6,622 bases of DNA from Hadesarchaea archaeon (GTDB lineage Archaea > Hadarchaeota > Hadarchaeia > Hadarchaeales > Hadarchaeaceae). Below are positions 6,293 through 6,622 of this stretch, one piece after another. The stretch lies in NCBI GenBank assembly GCA_030616505.1, contig JAUWXD010000017.1, forward strand, positions 1 to 6,622, read 5' to 3'. Below the pieces are notes generated by a model that was not told the DNA's origin, did no database searches, and was given only the letters and a program-made list of their open reading frames with translations. The position numbers and the translations under genes are program-made. Every line of letters starts with the position of its first letter. Position 1 is the first letter of the stretch.

Positions 6293-6622
6293 TTATATCT
6301 TAGTCGCTAACTCACCACCTTCTTCAACTTGTCGCTTGATGCTCCGCGCGATTTCTGCGCCGATGTAGGACACCCGCGCCAGTTCCTGCTCAGTGGCCTG
6401 TTTGATACCGACCAGCTTTCGGTAACCAGCTTTGAAGAGGCTCCGCGCACGAACACGCCCTATTCCCCTCAACTGTACGAGCTCCAGCAGCTCTTCCCGG
6501 ATTCCGTGCCTGACCCGCTCATGTAGTTTCCGGAGCGGAGTCAGTGCTGGTCTCACTTTGAACAGGCTCGCGAGCTCGTGCCCGGCGTAGAGCAGCCACT
6601 TCGCAGTGTCGGCCGTCCTGCG
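6293..6622 (-). CDS. hel308: Hel308-type (Ski2-like) DNA helicase, C-terminal end (cut by window edge)
   Basis: Only the last 109 residues are present; the frame is open to the right edge and ends in TAA at 6295-6293. The segment includes TADTAKWLLYAGHELASLF, then VRHGIREELLELVQLRGIGRVRARSLF (split here around residues 37-63), a helix-hairpin-helix-like element with the GIGRVRAR signature, and a final helical segment ending EEGGELATKI. This matches the C-terminal domains (IV-V) of archaeal Hel308/Hjm, a superfamily 2 3'-5' helicase acting at stalled replication forks. The ATPase motor domains would lie to the right and cannot be seen. Nothing links it functionally to pyrimidine synthesis; it is probably the end of the neighbouring transcription unit, with 61 bases before pyrF. 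A GTG inside it at 6556 is an internal codon, not a start. Other Ski2-like helicases are less likely given the GIGRVRAR segment. Confidence 0.88.
   Translation of the reverse strand, partial: RRTADTAKWLLYAGHELASLFKVRPALTPLRKLHERVRHGIREELLELVQLRGIGRVRARSLFKAGYRKLVGIKQATEQELARVSYIGAEIARSIKRQVEEGGELATKI

Noticed and set aside
6293..6556. Treating the 87-residue frame starting GTG at 6556 as a complete small HhH protein
   Set aside because: The frame continues open to the window edge, and the upstream residues (TADTAKWLLYAGHELA) match Hel308 as well, so this is the tail of a larger helicase.
1..6622. CRISPR arrays, insertion sequences, tRNA/rRNA genes, phage or defence genes
   Set aside because: Coding genes of known metabolism fill the window with no room for them, and no regular repeats, terminal inverted repeats or cloverleaf-like segments were seen by eye.

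Overview
The window is a stretch of archaeal chromosome devoted almost entirely to pyrimidine nucleotide synthesis, with every gene on the minus strand. Evidence for an archaeon: the gene at the right edge ends in the C-terminal helical/HhH region of Hel308 (Ski2-like) helicase; the aspartate carbamoyltransferase is split into separate catalytic (PyrB) and zinc-binding regulatory (PyrI) subunits; PyrF resembles archaeal OMP decarboxylases; a TATA-like box sits a few bases upstream of the first pyr gene; and internal genes carry GGAGG/GGTGA-type ribosome sites. I cannot name the phylum from this window. An uncultivated euryarchaeal-grade lineage is a guess only.

Layout, in transcription order from right to left: hel308 C-terminus (6622-6293, cut by the window edge); a 61-base gap with the putative promoter; pyrF (6231-5479, TTG start); pyrE (5482-4859); pyrB (4875-3952, GTG start); pyrI (3955-3470); pyrK (3469-2606, GTG start); pyrC (2609-1323); pyrD (1342-434); pyrG (437-1, cut by the window edge after 145 codons). 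No gap between genes from pyrF to pyrG exceeds zero bases. Four junctions are ATGA overlaps, two are 17-20 base overlaps and one is directly abutting, so this reads as one polycistronic, translationally coupled operon.

Together the genes encode the route from carbamoyl phosphate plus aspartate to UMP: PyrB/PyrI (step 2), PyrC (step 3), PyrD/PyrK (step 4, NAD-linked class 1B dihydroorotate dehydrogenase), PyrE (step 5) and PyrF (step 6). PyrG, at the end, aminates UTP to CTP, and CTP is the classical allosteric ligand of PyrI-type subunits. Carbamoyl-phosphate synthetase (carA/carB) and UMP/UDP kinases are not in the window.

I see no tRNA, rRNA, CRISPR array, insertion sequence or phage gene, and no non-coding stretch longer than about 61 bases. 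I did not find an undescribed system here. The points worth a second look are start-codon corrections, an apparently leaderless TTG start on the lead gene, a regular pattern of junction types, an unusual substitution in PyrC, and a basic N-terminal extension on PyrK.
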